A stretch of 16,617 nt of DNA from Clostridiales bacterium (GCA_003452915.1 DMMZ01000029.1:10218-26834), one strand, 5' to 3'. Positions 6,633-14,426 are shown, numbered from the stretch's first letter. Made by a program: numbers and translations. Notes: generated by a model not told the origin, from the letters alone.

Positions 6633-6679
6633 AAAAAAAGCAGAGCTTCTTTTCTTTCGTTGAAGCTCTGCTTTTTTTT
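6633..6679. terminator. Bidirectional terminator between convergent genes
   Basis: A 17-bp stem (6633-6649 with 6662-6678) with core GCAGAGCTTC, flanked by A7 on the left and T8 on the right, around a 12-nt loop. It fits termination of the importer ATPase on the plus strand and, read in reverse, of the lipoprotein gene, whose stop codon lies 6 bp away. Confidence 0.85.
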
Positions 6680-6684
6680 ATAAT

Positions 6685-9600
6685 TTATTGTCTTACTTTA
6701 AGTCTGTTCTGTGATTGTTTCATATATTCTATGAGTTTATTAAATTCTCTAACAAGCGCATTCTTTAAAACTTGGTCGTCGCTGTCGGTTGTGTTACTTT
6801 CGATAATCGAAATAATATTATTCAAATCATCAATCGCACCTGTGACATACGTTAATTTTTGTTTTATGTCCGCATTCTCAAGGTCAAAAGCATCTGCTTT
6901 TGTTTTAATATCATTGATAAGCGGTCTGATCAAATCGTCATACTTAATTTTTCCATTATAACCATAAACCAAATCCAGCTTTCGCAGAATATCACTCATA
7001 CCTGCAGAAATAGTTTTGCTTAGCATGTAAACCTGTACTGACTTAACAGCATACGCGCCGCTCTGCATAGCATTCCAATAATTATCTTGTGTGATACTGC
7101 CAAGCGAGAATATTGCGCTGCCGTCTGCACCTACACCTCTTACAAGATCAATCTGATATGCAAAGTCAATCTGTGTTGTCTTACCGAACGCAGATAGTCC
7201 TGTAGAATAGAAGGTTTTATCTGTTATAATACTCTCATACAGTCTTACATTCTCTTTCACAATGCTGTTATCCGCACCGTATGACATTGAGAACACTTCA
7301 TCGATCCAGCCATGCTCAACCCAGTTGCTGAAGTTCTGGAATATTATTTTCGGAGCAGTTTCCGCGTTAGGATAGGTTGCACAGCTTATCCAAAGGTTGG
7401 GTTTAATATTCATAACTAAATTATAAACTTCTTTCACCCAGCTGTTTATAATCTCTTCTCTGAACTTGCACCAGTTATCGTGCATTGCAGTGCCTGCAAT
7501 AAGCGTTCTGGGATCTGCGTTAGTTTTGTATGCCTTCTGAAAACCTGCGATAATATCATCGTTATATCCATAATCGTATTTTTGCATATTGTACTCTGGG
7601 AATCTGATATAATCGAGATGAATACCATCTATATCATATTTTTCAATTATTTCCTCATATACCGAAAGTACAAGTGCTCTATTGCTCTTGTTATAAGGAT
7701 TGAGGAATACATAATTACCGTATTCGGTAGTATTAAAATTATTACCCTGACTATCCAGCAAATGCTTTCCTGATGTTTTATTCACAAGTGCATCGGCATT
7801 GGAAGCAGCACCTTCTATTGTACCGATAAAGAAATTCTCTACCCATGCGTGAATCTCAATACCATATTCGTGTCCGATACGGCAAAACGCTTCAAGTGCG
7901 TCAAAATCACCGTTTGCTTTAGTATGATGCTTAATCAATTCATTGTCCGAATATCCTGTTACCATTCCGTTATACCAGGTTTCAAGATAGATCGTATTAA
8001 TATTTAAAGCTGCTGCTTTCTCTATAGCAGCCTTAACTTCATTATCACTTTTATCGTTAGAGCGATACCATGCTGCACGATTTTCAACAGCACTGCTGCT
8101 TATCATTGAATACTGAAGTTTATTAATCTTTTCTGTAATGGTTACAGAAAGTTCAATAGCTCGCGGATAATCGCTCGATTCTATAGCCGCAGTGGTTTGC
8201 TCTGCAAGGTCAGAAACTTCATCCAAAGAAGCACCTATCTTGTTATAATCAATATCGTAATACTCCTTTTTAGCTTTTTCCAACAATGTTTTGGCACTCT
8301 CATAAGCTTGTAAAGCGTTTTCTACATTAAGCATAGGTGTTGTCAGGAAAGTAACAGTTTTTGTTTTTTCGTTTAGTATTACATTAGCTCCGCTTGTGAA
8401 AACTTCCATAAGCGCTGTCTCCGAAACACCGTGTCCGGACAGAACATATCCCCCTATTGGTATCTGTGAATTGCCTTTATTACTTCCACCAATAATTTTA
8501 CCATCGGCATTAACAATAATTTCGAAACCATATTGGTTAGTATCCGTACTTGCCTTATTTTTATATAAAATAAGCATATCTGTTAAACGTACTGCGTTTA
8601 CATTGTTATATTTTAAATCGGTCAGATTATATACACTGCCTGCAAGAGATAATATAACGTTTTCACTCGTAACAACCTGTCCTGCTTTTTTATTCATATT
8701 ATTTGAATTATGAATACTCAAAACATATCCATCCTTGGGTATAATTGCATTACCTTTTGCAACTTCGACTGATTGAACAGCATTTCCGGAAATTATTATT
8801 TCGGTACCTTTATCATCTGTACCGGTTGTTTCACCAAATTCTGATGTGTATAAAACACAACTGTTTTCATTTGTAAGTGACGAATTTAACGCAATGATTG
8901 CAAAAATTTTACCACCTACCGAAAGATACTTATCCGGTAATGCTCTTGTCTTAACCAACACTGTAGAAACCTTGTCGCCCAGTGTAAGGCTCTCTGCTAA
9001 AGAACTTATATTGCCGACGAAAGAAGCTACAACGCCCTCGTTTGAAGGTATCATAATACGCTTATTCTTTTCTCCTTTATAAGCTACTGTATCATTAACT
9101 ATTACAATATCATAAAAGTCTATTTCTCTGGAAGGTGTTACTAACGAATTAAAATAAGAGTTGTATAAATAAATTCCGCTCTCGTTAACAGAAGCTAGAT
9201 TGGTTTTTTCGTCACCGACTTTATGTACTTCCTCATCTATTACAATAGCTGATATATCACTGTAATCTGATACTTTATTTATTCTTGAAATATACAATTT
9301 GTCTTCCCCCTTATAAAATAACTTTGCATACAGTGCGTTGTAATCACCCACAAAAATTATAGCATTACTGCCGATCGGAATATTACCACCATCCTGAATA
9401 GATACTATTCGATAGTTATCTGTAGATAGCACCTGTACAATAACCGCAACCGCTCCGGTTGGTAAAGAAACTTCTTTTTTGTAATCCTCGGTTATAAGGG
9501 TTATACAGGGTTGGTCGGTAACACCTGCAACCGGATTTATGTAGGATACTCGTCGCGTAAGTGTTTTATCTTCGGGAATCAGTGTTCCAAGGTCAAAACG

Positions 9601-10065
9601 CTCATATTCGTCAGCGATTTGATCATAGCCGTTAACTGCAATGTCTTGATTTTCTTTAATACGAAGATCATTAACCTTAGTTAGAGGAATACTGATTGTA
9701 AAACCGTTGACGGGAATCGGAGTATTTGCTTTTTCATTACCGGAAGAATCTACCGAAAGAATTGTAAAACTGCTGCTATCTTCGTCTTTTGAATATTTAA
9801 CTCTGTAAACAGCCCTGTCGGTATGCGTACCGCCGATTGTAAGTAAAATATTACCGTCTTTATCTTTGTAATCTCTTGTAAAAACGGCAATTTCTTCTCC
9901 GCTTACTTGAGCGTTGAGCTTGTCAGCCTTGAAAACGGTTTCTCCTAAAGTAACCTCAAAGTTTAACTCAGATATGTCATCATCTTCATTTTTCTTTGTA
10001 CAGGAAGAAAGTATTGATATTATCATTCCAAACAACAATATAATGGATATGGCTTTTCGTTTCAT
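6685..10065 (-). CDS. Large lipoprotein with repeated N-terminal modules and a GHL10 (DUF187) glycosidase-like domain
   Basis: An 1126-residue protein. The N-terminal signal has lipobox L19-S20-S21-C22, so it is anchored on the outer face of the membrane. Residues about 40-570 are beta-rich modules, each carrying an IP-x2-G element (IPVNG 117, IPIGS 229, IPSNEG 339, IPKDGYVLS 442, IPIGGYVLSGHG 535). A helical linker follows (580-650). The GHL10 domain spans about 655-1000, with NRAAWYRS, TIYLETWYNG (E695), EIHAWVEN (H739, E743), DGIHLDYIRFP (D813, H816, D818), and SMSYG at the C-terminal end of the barrel. The tail is helical. GHL10 members, such as B. subtilis YngK, are putative glycosidases of unproven substrate. 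GAAAGG lies 12 nt before the ATG, and a strong promoter lies further upstream. Confidence 0.88.
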   Translation of the reverse strand: MKRKAISIILLFGMIISILSSCTKKNEDDDISELNFEVTLGETVFKADKLNAQVSGEEIAVFTRDYKDKDGNILLTIGGTHTDRAVYRVKYSKDEDSSSFTILSVDSSGNEKANTPIPVNGFTISIPLTKVNDLRIKENQDIAVNGYDQIADEYERFDLGTLIPEDKTLTRRVSYINPVAGVTDQPCITLITEDYKKEVSLPTGAVAVIVQVLSTDNYRIVSIQDGGNIPIGSNAIIFVGDYNALYAKLFYKGEDKLYISRINKVSDYSDISAIVIDEEVHKVGDEKTNLASVNESGIYLYNSYFNSLVTPSREIDFYDIVIVNDTVAYKGEKNKRIMIPSNEGVVASFVGNISSLAESLTLGDKVSTVLVKTRALPDKYLSVGGKIFAIIALNSSLTNENSCVLYTSEFGETTGTDDKGTEIIISGNAVQSVEVAKGNAIIPKDGYVLSIHNSNNMNKKAGQVVTSENVILSLAGSVYNLTDLKYNNVNAVRLTDMLILYKNKASTDTNQYGFEIIVNADGKIIGGSNKGNSQIPIGGYVLSGHGVSETALMEVFTSGANVILNEKTKTVTFLTTPMLNVENALQAYESAKTLLEKAKKEYYDIDYNKIGASLDEVSDLAEQTTAAIESSDYPRAIELSVTITEKINKLQYSMISSSAVENRAAWYRSNDKSDNEVKAAIEKAAALNINTIYLETWYNGMVTGYSDNELIKHHTKANGDFDALEAFCRIGHEYGIEIHAWVENFFIGTIEGAASNADALVNKTSGKHLLDSQGNNFNTTEYGNYVFLNPYNKSNRALVLSVYEEIIEKYDIDGIHLDYIRFPEYNMQKYDYGYNDDIIAGFQKAYKTNADPRTLIAGTAMHDNWCKFREEIINSWVKEVYNLVMNIKPNLWISCATYPNAETAPKIIFQNFSNWVEHGWIDEVFSMSYGADNSIVKENVRLYESIITDKTFYSTGLSAFGKTTQIDFAYQIDLVRGVGADGSAIFSLGSITQDNYWNAMQSGAYAVKSVQVYMLSKTISAGMSDILRKLDLVYGYNGKIKYDDLIRPLINDIKTKADAFDLENADIKQKLTYVTGAIDDLNNIISIIESNTTDSDDQVLKNALVREFNKLIEYMKQSQNRLKVRQ

Positions 10066-10131
10066 TAAGCACTTTGACCTTTCTCTTTCATCAAAATTGT
10101 TTTAGAGATTTTATTCTATTATTTATAAAAT

Positions 10132-10160
10132 ACTATACAAAATTTTAGTACATTTGTCAA
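10132..10160 (-). promoter_or_regulatory. Sigma-A promoter for the GHL10 lipoprotein
   Basis: On the minus strand, TTGACA (10160-10155), a 17-bp spacer and TATAGT (10137-10132) form a near-consensus promoter. The leader is about 60 nt. The -35 neighbourhood is nearly the same as in the trmB promoter. Confidence 0.78.
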
Positions 10161-10267
10161 CGAATATAGGAAAATTAACAAAATTGATAATCGGTTTATC
10201 AGTCGATATACATATATATCAAATTTATAAATATTAACATTTGTTTCACCATTTTTTGTGAAATCAA

Positions 10268-10276
10268 TGATATAAT
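10268..10276 (+). promoter_or_regulatory. Extended -10 promoter for the zinc-ribbon membrane protein
   Basis: TGATATAAT is a perfect TG-n-TATAAT. No good -35 lies at 17 bp. A 6-bp inverted repeat (TTTCAC 10244-10249, GTGAAA 10258-10263) covers the -35 zone and could be an operator. The predicted start near 10283 would give a leader of about 190 nt. Confidence 0.6.
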
Positions 10277-10298
10277 TAATAGAATAAAGAGGCAATAA

Positions 10299-10454
10299 AT
10301 TTGAAAAATTATATTTTTCAAATGAAAGGGATGGATATAAAGTTTGAAAGAAAAATCTTTCAAACTACGGTTTTGTGCATTTGCTGCAAGAGATGCAGCA
10401 ATTTGTATTTCATACAAAACAGCACAATTCCCGCTATTCGGCATAAATGCCGAA
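10299..10454 (+). repeat. Chain of five hairpins in the leader (candidate structured RNA or palindromic element)
   Basis: Five stems follow in order. (A) ATTTGAAAAAT 10299-10309 with 10313-10323, loop 3. (B) AGTTTGAAAGA 10341-10351 with 10356-10366, loop AAAA. (C) TTGCTGCA 10381-10388 with 10394-10401, loop AGAGA. (D) TTTGTAT 10402-10408 with 10412-10418, loop TTC. (E) TTCGGCAT 10437-10444 with 10447-10454, loop AA, ending next to the Shine-Dalgarno. As an alternative to D, GTTTTGT (10370-10376) pairs with ACAAAAC (10414-10420), enclosing C. No stem has a T-run, so none is a terminator. No known riboswitch class was recognised. The density suggests a regulatory RNA or an inserted dispersed repeat. 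Confidence 0.55.
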
Positions 10455-10473
10455 GAAAGGAATGCTTATAATT

Positions 10474-11505
10474 ATGCTTAGCAAAACACTTAGTGCAGCT
10501 TTACAAAATATTGGTCTTACACTTACCGATAGTCATGCTTTTGGTATTTATGGCGGTTATCTGCTTACCGTTTATGAAAACGGTAATAAAAAGACCGCAT
10601 TCTTCAACTTTCTTCTGGACGAAAACGAGGAAAACGAGGATAGTTCACTTGCCTCTTTTGAAATATCCGAGGCTATAAAAAGTAATCTGGAGACCTATTC
10701 TATTATTGACTATGAGCTTCAGGACGATGGTCTTTCCGTAACATCAGGGCAAAATATACAGAAATTTTTAGAGATGATTGATTTCTGCACAGAGCTTTTA
10801 AAAGAATATAGTGTAAAAGGCAGCGAAAATTGTTGTTATTGCGGTAAAAAATTCGATAAAAAGCACCCCAAGAAGGTAACAAAATCTAATAAAAATTATC
10901 TTTTATGCGAAGCTTGTACGCTTGAAGTGCTTGAAGAACATAACAAGCCTGCTGAAGAAAAGTCAATAGTAACACCTGCCAAAAGTCGATTTTTAGGTAT
11001 AATAGGTGCGATTATCGGTGGATTATTAGGTGTTTTGTTTTACTATGCAACCTACCAGTGGCTACTCCCCCTTACTGTTGATCTTGAATCGTGGGATTTT
11101 AGATATGTAGTTACTGCATACGGTTTTGTAACCGCATTGTTTGTTTATTTAGGTTATAAGCTTTTTTGCAAAAAGGCATCTCTTACAGCTTATATATCAA
11201 TACCGTTGATTTCTATTATTTTTACTGCTATAGGACAATATATAGGAACAATAGTTTATATTTCTACTGAGAATTCTTTCAACTTATTCAAGTTCCCTGA
11301 TTTTGGTTTGTTGCTGATGATGCCCTTAAGAAGCACAGCTGAAAATGAAGCTATTGAATATTCCTCCAGTTTTTACTTCCTGCTTGCAATTTCTATTGCT
11401 TTGGCTGTTGTTGGTGCAATTATATTTCTTCTTGGCTTTTACGAAAAGAACAGAATCGTCAAGGAAGATATAAAAGTCGAAACACTTAAAATTCAGCAAG
11501 CTTAG
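10474..11505 (+). CDS. Unrecognised membrane protein with a zinc-ribbon-like CxxC...CxxC and four membrane helices
   Basis: A 343-residue protein not recognised as any named family. The first 115 residues are soluble. Cysteines C120, C121, C123 (ENCCYCGKKF) and C145, C148 (LLCEACTLEVLEE) are spaced like a zinc ribbon. Four hydrophobic stretches follow: about 173-200 (glycine-rich), 211-231, 237-263 and 299-323, then a charged tail. ATG 10474 is chosen because GAAAGGA (10455-10461) lies 12 nt upstream; the longer start at 10447 falls inside hairpin E and lacks a Shine-Dalgarno. Its own promoter and terminator flank it, so it is not co-transcribed with the response regulator downstream, though proximity hints at a link. 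A membrane-bound metal or redox sensor is conceivable but unproven. Confidence 0.75.
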   Translation: MLSKTLSAALQNIGLTLTDSHAFGIYGGYLLTVYENGNKKTAFFNFLLDENEENEDSSLASFEISEAIKSNLETYSIIDYELQDDGLSVTSGQNIQKFLEMIDFCTELLKEYSVKGSENCCYCGKKFDKKHPKKVTKSNKNYLLCEACTLEVLEEHNKPAEEKSIVTPAKSRFLGIIGAIIGGLLGVLFYYATYQWLLPLTVDLESWDFRYVVTAYGFVTALFVYLGYKLFCKKASLTAYISIPLISIIFTAIGQYIGTIVYISTENSFNLFKFPDFGLLLMMPLRSTAENEAIEYSSSFYFLLAISIALAVVGAIIFLLGFYEKNRIVKEDIKVETLKIQQA

Positions 11506-11523
11506 TTGTTTTATAAATATTAT

Positions 11524-11553
11524 AAGGGAAGCCGATTCTGGTTTCCCTTTTAA
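11524..11553 (+). terminator. Terminator after the zinc-ribbon membrane protein
   Basis: AAGGGAAGCC (11524-11533) pairs with GGTTTCCCTT (11540-11549), with one G-T pair and a 6-nt loop, and runs into TT. Its tail overlaps the direct repeat upstream of the response regulator. Confidence 0.7.
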
Positions 11554-11566
11554 GTTATTTTTAAGT
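11548..11566 (+). promoter_or_regulatory. Direct repeat TTTTAAGT, 11-bp period: candidate response-regulator box
   Basis: TTTTAAGT occurs at 11548-11555 and again at 11559-11566, start to start 11 bp. Tandem half-sites one helical turn apart are the usual binding pattern of OmpR/PhoB-type dimers. The repeat lies 38-56 bp before the response regulator's start codon, which suggests autoregulation. Confidence 0.5.
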
Positions 11567-11572
11567 ATGAAG

Positions 11573-11578
11573 TATAGA
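11573..11578 (+). promoter_or_regulatory. Probable -10 of the two-component operon
   Basis: TATAGA at 11573-11578 is at the right distance (17 bp) from TTAAGT (11550-11555), which is a poor -35. Such a promoter would fit dependence on an activator bound at the TTTTAAGT repeat. Confidence 0.4.
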
Positions 11579-11603
11579 ATGTATATACTAAGGAGGACTG
11601 AAA

Positions 11604-12272
11604 ATGAGGATTTTAATTGTAGAAGACGAGGTAAGGCTTGCGGATACGCTTGGCGAGATTATGCACACCCAAAAATACGCTTATGATATTGTTTATAATG
11701 GAGCAGACGGTCTTTCATATGGTGAGAGCGATATTTATGATGTTATTGTGCTAGATATTATGCTGCCTAAGATGAACGGTTTTGATGTTGTAAAAAACTT
11801 AAGAAACAAAAAAATAAAAACTCCTGTTATATTACTTACAGCAAGAGATGAAATTTTAGACAAGGTAAAAGGTTTGGATTGCGGTGCTGATGATTATCTT
11901 ACAAAACCCTTTTCTGCCGAGGAATTACTGGCTAGAATCAGAGCAGTATCCCGCAGACAGGGAGAGGTTGTGCTTGATGAGCTAAAATTTGCCGATATAA
12001 TACTTAATCTTGCCAATTATTCACTTTCAAGCGGAAAAAAGTCGGTACATTTAGGATATAAGGAATTTGAAATCATGCGGCTTCTTATGTCAAACCATAC
12101 TTCTGTTGTTCCGAAAGAAGATATCCTGACAAAGGTCTGGGGTTACGATTCGGAAGCAGAGGATAACAATGTTGAGGTTTATATATCATTTTTACGTAAG
12201 AAACTTCAATTTTTAGATTCAAAGGTTAATATATCGACAGTCAGAAAAATAGGATACCATCTGGAAGAATAA
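11604..12272 (+). CDS. OmpR/PhoB-family response regulator
   Basis: A 222-residue protein. The receiver domain (1-115) has the acidic pair E7/D8, the phospho-acceptor D51 in VIVLDIMLPKMNGF, T79 in LLTAR and K101 in YLTKPF. The winged-helix DNA-binding domain (about 125-220) carries the OmpR-type pattern YKEFEIMRLLMSN, the segment KVWGYDSEAEDNNVEVYISFLRKKL, and a C-terminal STVRKIGYHL. When phosphorylated by the downstream kinase it should bind direct-repeat sites; one candidate lies just upstream. AAGGAGG (11590-11596) is 7 nt before the ATG. The histidine kinase begins 26 nt after its stop, so the pair forms one operon. The closest named subfamily cannot be set by eye. Confidence 0.93.
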   Translation: MRILIVEDEVRLADTLGEIMHTQKYAYDIVYNGADGLSYGESDIYDVIVLDIMLPKMNGFDVVKNLRNKKIKTPVILLTARDEILDKVKGLDCGADDYLTKPFSAEELLARIRAVSRRQGEVVLDELKFADIILNLANYSLSSGKKSVHLGYKEFEIMRLLMSNHTSVVPKEDILTKVWGYDSEAEDNNVEVYISFLRKKLQFLDSKVNISTVRKIGYHLEE

Positions 12273-12298
12273 ATAACACTTTGAAAAGAGGAATAAAT

Positions 12299-13567
12299 TT
12301 GATCAGAAAATTGAAAGCCAAATTTATAATTACAAATATGCTGCTTATATCCATTGTTCTGATAGCGGCATTTTCATTTGTATTTTATTCAACATCCAAT
12401 TATCTCGAGAATGAAAGTATTACCGCTATGAAAAGTATATCCTCACATTTAAGTGATGCTAAAAAAAATAACAGTATATTTGGTAATAATATAATGCCGG
12501 ATGAAAAGGATGAATATTCATATTTTAAAACGTTTACTATAGAGACAAATAATTATAGCAAAACTTTTATCATAGATGGTTACGAAGTAGCTGCCGAGGA
12601 TATAAATGACCAGGACAACGATTATCTTAATAAATTGATCAATGCTGTTTATACTTCAGAAAATGACGAGGGTATTCTCGAGGAATACAATCTTCGATAT
12701 TATGCTGTTGATTCCATGTTTGGAAAATGCATGGTTTTCCTTGATAAGGAATACGAGGACACCACATTAAGTCGCCTTATTTTAACCTTTGTTATTGTTG
12801 GAACAGGAGCACTCACCGCATTCTTGTTTATTAGCGTTATTATCGCAAGAATAGCTGTCGCACCGGTCGAAAAATCAATGAAACAACAAATGCAGCTTGT
12901 TGCGGACGCCTCACACGAATTAAAAACTCCTATTACGGTAATATCAGCGAATGCGGATATTCTTCTTTCAAACAAAGATTCTTCGATATGTGAACAGGTA
13001 AAATGGGTTGAATACATCAAAACAGAATCAACACGAATGACCGAACTGGTTAACAATATGCTTTTCCTTGCTAAAACAGATGAGAATAAAAATGTAGAAG
13101 CTCAATATATTATTAACTTAAGTGATATCGTCAACAGCTGTATTTTACCATTCGAAAGCATTTGCTATGAAAAGAAAAAAGGCCTTAATATAGTTATTGC
13201 TCCTGATGTTTATATAAAAGGTAACGAGAACTCAATCAAGCAACTTATAATAATTCTCGTTGACAACGCTTTTAAATATTCCGACGAAAACGGCAGAATA
13301 AAGGTTATAGTCACTACGGAGCAGGACAAAGTATTACTCTCGGTCTGGAATACAGGAAATCCAATCCCCGAAAATCAACTTCCGCATATTTTCGAACGTT
13401 TTTTCAAAGTTGATAAATCACGTTCACGCACTGAAGGTGGATACGGTCTGGGACTTTCTATTGCTAAAAATATCACGGACTCCCATAACGCAAAAATATT
13501 TGTTCAAAGCAGTGAGCATAACGGAACCATGTTCACCTGTGTTTTTAAAAAGCAAAAGAATATATAA
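12299..13567 (+). CDS. Membrane sensor histidine kinase, partner of the upstream regulator
   Basis: A 422-residue protein from TTG 12299, chosen because AAAGAGGA (12285-12292) is 6 nt before it; the longer frame from TTG 12281 has no Shine-Dalgarno. Layout: TM1 (about 10-31), an extracellular acidic region of about 125 residues, TM2 (about 159-186), then the kinase core. The H-box VADASHELKTPIT has the phospho-histidine at about H206. Further on are the N-box LVDNAFKYSDENG, G1 SVWNTGNPIP, F-box IFERFFKVDKSRSR and G2 GGYGLGLSIAKN. Only about 15 residues separate TM2 from the H-box, too short for a normal HAMP domain. The stimulus is not identifiable from the sequence. Confidence 0.92.
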   Translation: MIRKLKAKFIITNMLLISIVLIAAFSFVFYSTSNYLENESITAMKSISSHLSDAKKNNSIFGNNIMPDEKDEYSYFKTFTIETNNYSKTFIIDGYEVAAEDINDQDNDYLNKLINAVYTSENDEGILEEYNLRYYAVDSMFGKCMVFLDKEYEDTTLSRLILTFVIVGTGALTAFLFISVIIARIAVAPVEKSMKQQMQLVADASHELKTPITVISANADILLSNKDSSICEQVKWVEYIKTESTRMTELVNNMLFLAKTDENKNVEAQYIINLSDIVNSCILPFESICYEKKKGLNIVIAPDVYIKGNENSIKQLIIILVDNAFKYSDENGRIKVIVTTEQDKVLLSVWNTGNPIPENQLPHIFERFFKVDKSRSRTEGGYGLGLSIAKNITDSHNAKIFVQSSEHNGTMFTCVFKKQKNI

Positions 13568-13572
13568 AACCG

Positions 13573-13609
13573 GGGCTGTTACAATTTTTTATTGTAACAG
13601 CCCTTTAAA
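13573..13609. terminator. Terminator after the histidine kinase
   Basis: A 13-bp perfect stem GGGCTGTTACAAT (13573-13585) and its complement (13591-13603) around TTTTT, then TTT. It lies between the convergent kinase and sigG genes and may also stop sigG transcripts, although the minus-strand tail is less U-rich. Confidence 0.82.
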
Positions 13610-13627
13610 ATGGGATTAATAAAGAAA

Positions 13628-14398
13628 TTACATCTGCTTTTTTATTTTATCCAGCGCGTGTTTTTCCAAACGGCTAACCTGAGCTTGTGAAATACCTATT
13701 TCCTCAGATACTTCGGTTTGTGTTTTTCCGCTGTAAAAACGTAAAAGCAGGATTCTGCGCTCTCTTTCACCCAGCTTTTTTATTGCTTCACTTATAGCGA
13801 TATTGTTTAACCAGACATCATCATTGCAACCAGTATCGCTTATTTGGTCTAAAACATAGATAGAGTCTCCGCTGTCTGAATATACGGGGTCGTACAGAGA
13901 GATCGGGTCTACAATCGCATCTAACGCGTTTGTTACACTCTGTGGTTTCTCCTCTATCTCCTTTGCTATTTCCTCGATTGTAGGCTCACGTGAGAGGCTC
14001 ACCGATAGCTTTTCTTTGGCTTGTAACGCTTTATATGCAAGATCACGCAACGAACGTGAGACTCTTACCATATTGTTATCTCGCAGATAACGCCTTACTT
14101 CACCTAAAATCATAGGTACAGCATAGGTAGAAAACTTTACATCCAGATTCATATCAAAATTATCTACCGCTTTAATCAAGCCTATGCACCCTACCTGAAA
14201 CAAATCATCGGGATTCTCTCCCCTGTTTTGAAAGGATTGTATTACGCTCAGAACAAGTCTTAAATTACCGCTTATCAACTTTTCTCTAGCTTCTCTGTCG
14301 CCCTCCTTTGCTTTTCTTAAAAGAGAAAGCTTTTCCTCGTTCGAAAGAACCTTTAACTTTGCGGTGTTCACTCCACATATTTCTACTTTGTTGTACAT
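13628..14398 (-). CDS. sigG: RNA polymerase sporulation sigma factor, sigma-G
   Basis: A 256-residue protein. Sigma-G directs late forespore genes after engulfment. The N-terminus MYNKVEICGVNTAKLKVLS is the conserved sigma-G leader. Region 2 (about 44-115) contains NLRLVLSVIQSFQNRGENPDDLFQVGCIG and FSTYAVPMILGEVRRYLRDNN. Region 3 follows (about 116-185). Region 4 (about 205-253) has the helix-turn-helix QTEVSEEIGISQAQVSRLEKH. The frame is open 89 codons further upstream, but ATG 14398 is correct: CGGAGGATG puts GGAGG about 5 nt before it and it matches the family N-terminus. A sigma-F-type promoter lies upstream. In Bacillus and many Clostridium genomes sigG follows sigE; neither spoIIGA nor sigE adjoins it here. 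Confidence 0.93.
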   Translation of the reverse strand: MYNKVEICGVNTAKLKVLSNEEKLSLLRKAKEGDREAREKLISGNLRLVLSVIQSFQNRGENPDDLFQVGCIGLIKAVDNFDMNLDVKFSTYAVPMILGEVRRYLRDNNMVRVSRSLRDLAYKALQAKEKLSVSLSREPTIEEIAKEIEEKPQSVTNALDAIVDPISLYDPVYSDSGDSIYVLDQISDTGCNDDVWLNNIAISEAIKKLGERERRILLLRFYSGKTQTEVSEEIGISQAQVSRLEKHALDKIKKQM

Positions 14399-14426
14399 AA
14401 CATCCTCCGAAGTTGGTTTACATAAT

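Noticed and set aside
10199..10444. Minus-strand 81-codon open frame through the hairpin region
   Set aside because: No Shine-Dalgarno, it spans perfect palindromes, and it lies antisense to a promoter and leader. More likely the reverse of a repeat or structured RNA than a gene.
10299..10454. Known riboswitch (fluoride, guanidine, preQ1, c-di-GMP, TPP, Mn)
   Set aside because: The conserved cores of these classes, as remembered, are absent. The short GGGATGG near 10328 is not enough for a fluoride aptamer.
10447..10473. Longer ATG start for the zinc-ribbon membrane protein
   Set aside because: The ATG is in the 3' arm of hairpin E and has no Shine-Dalgarno; GAAAGGA serves ATG 10474.
12281..12298. 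Longer TTG start for the histidine kinase
   Set aside because: No Shine-Dalgarno upstream; AAAGAGGA lies inside this stretch and serves TTG 12299.
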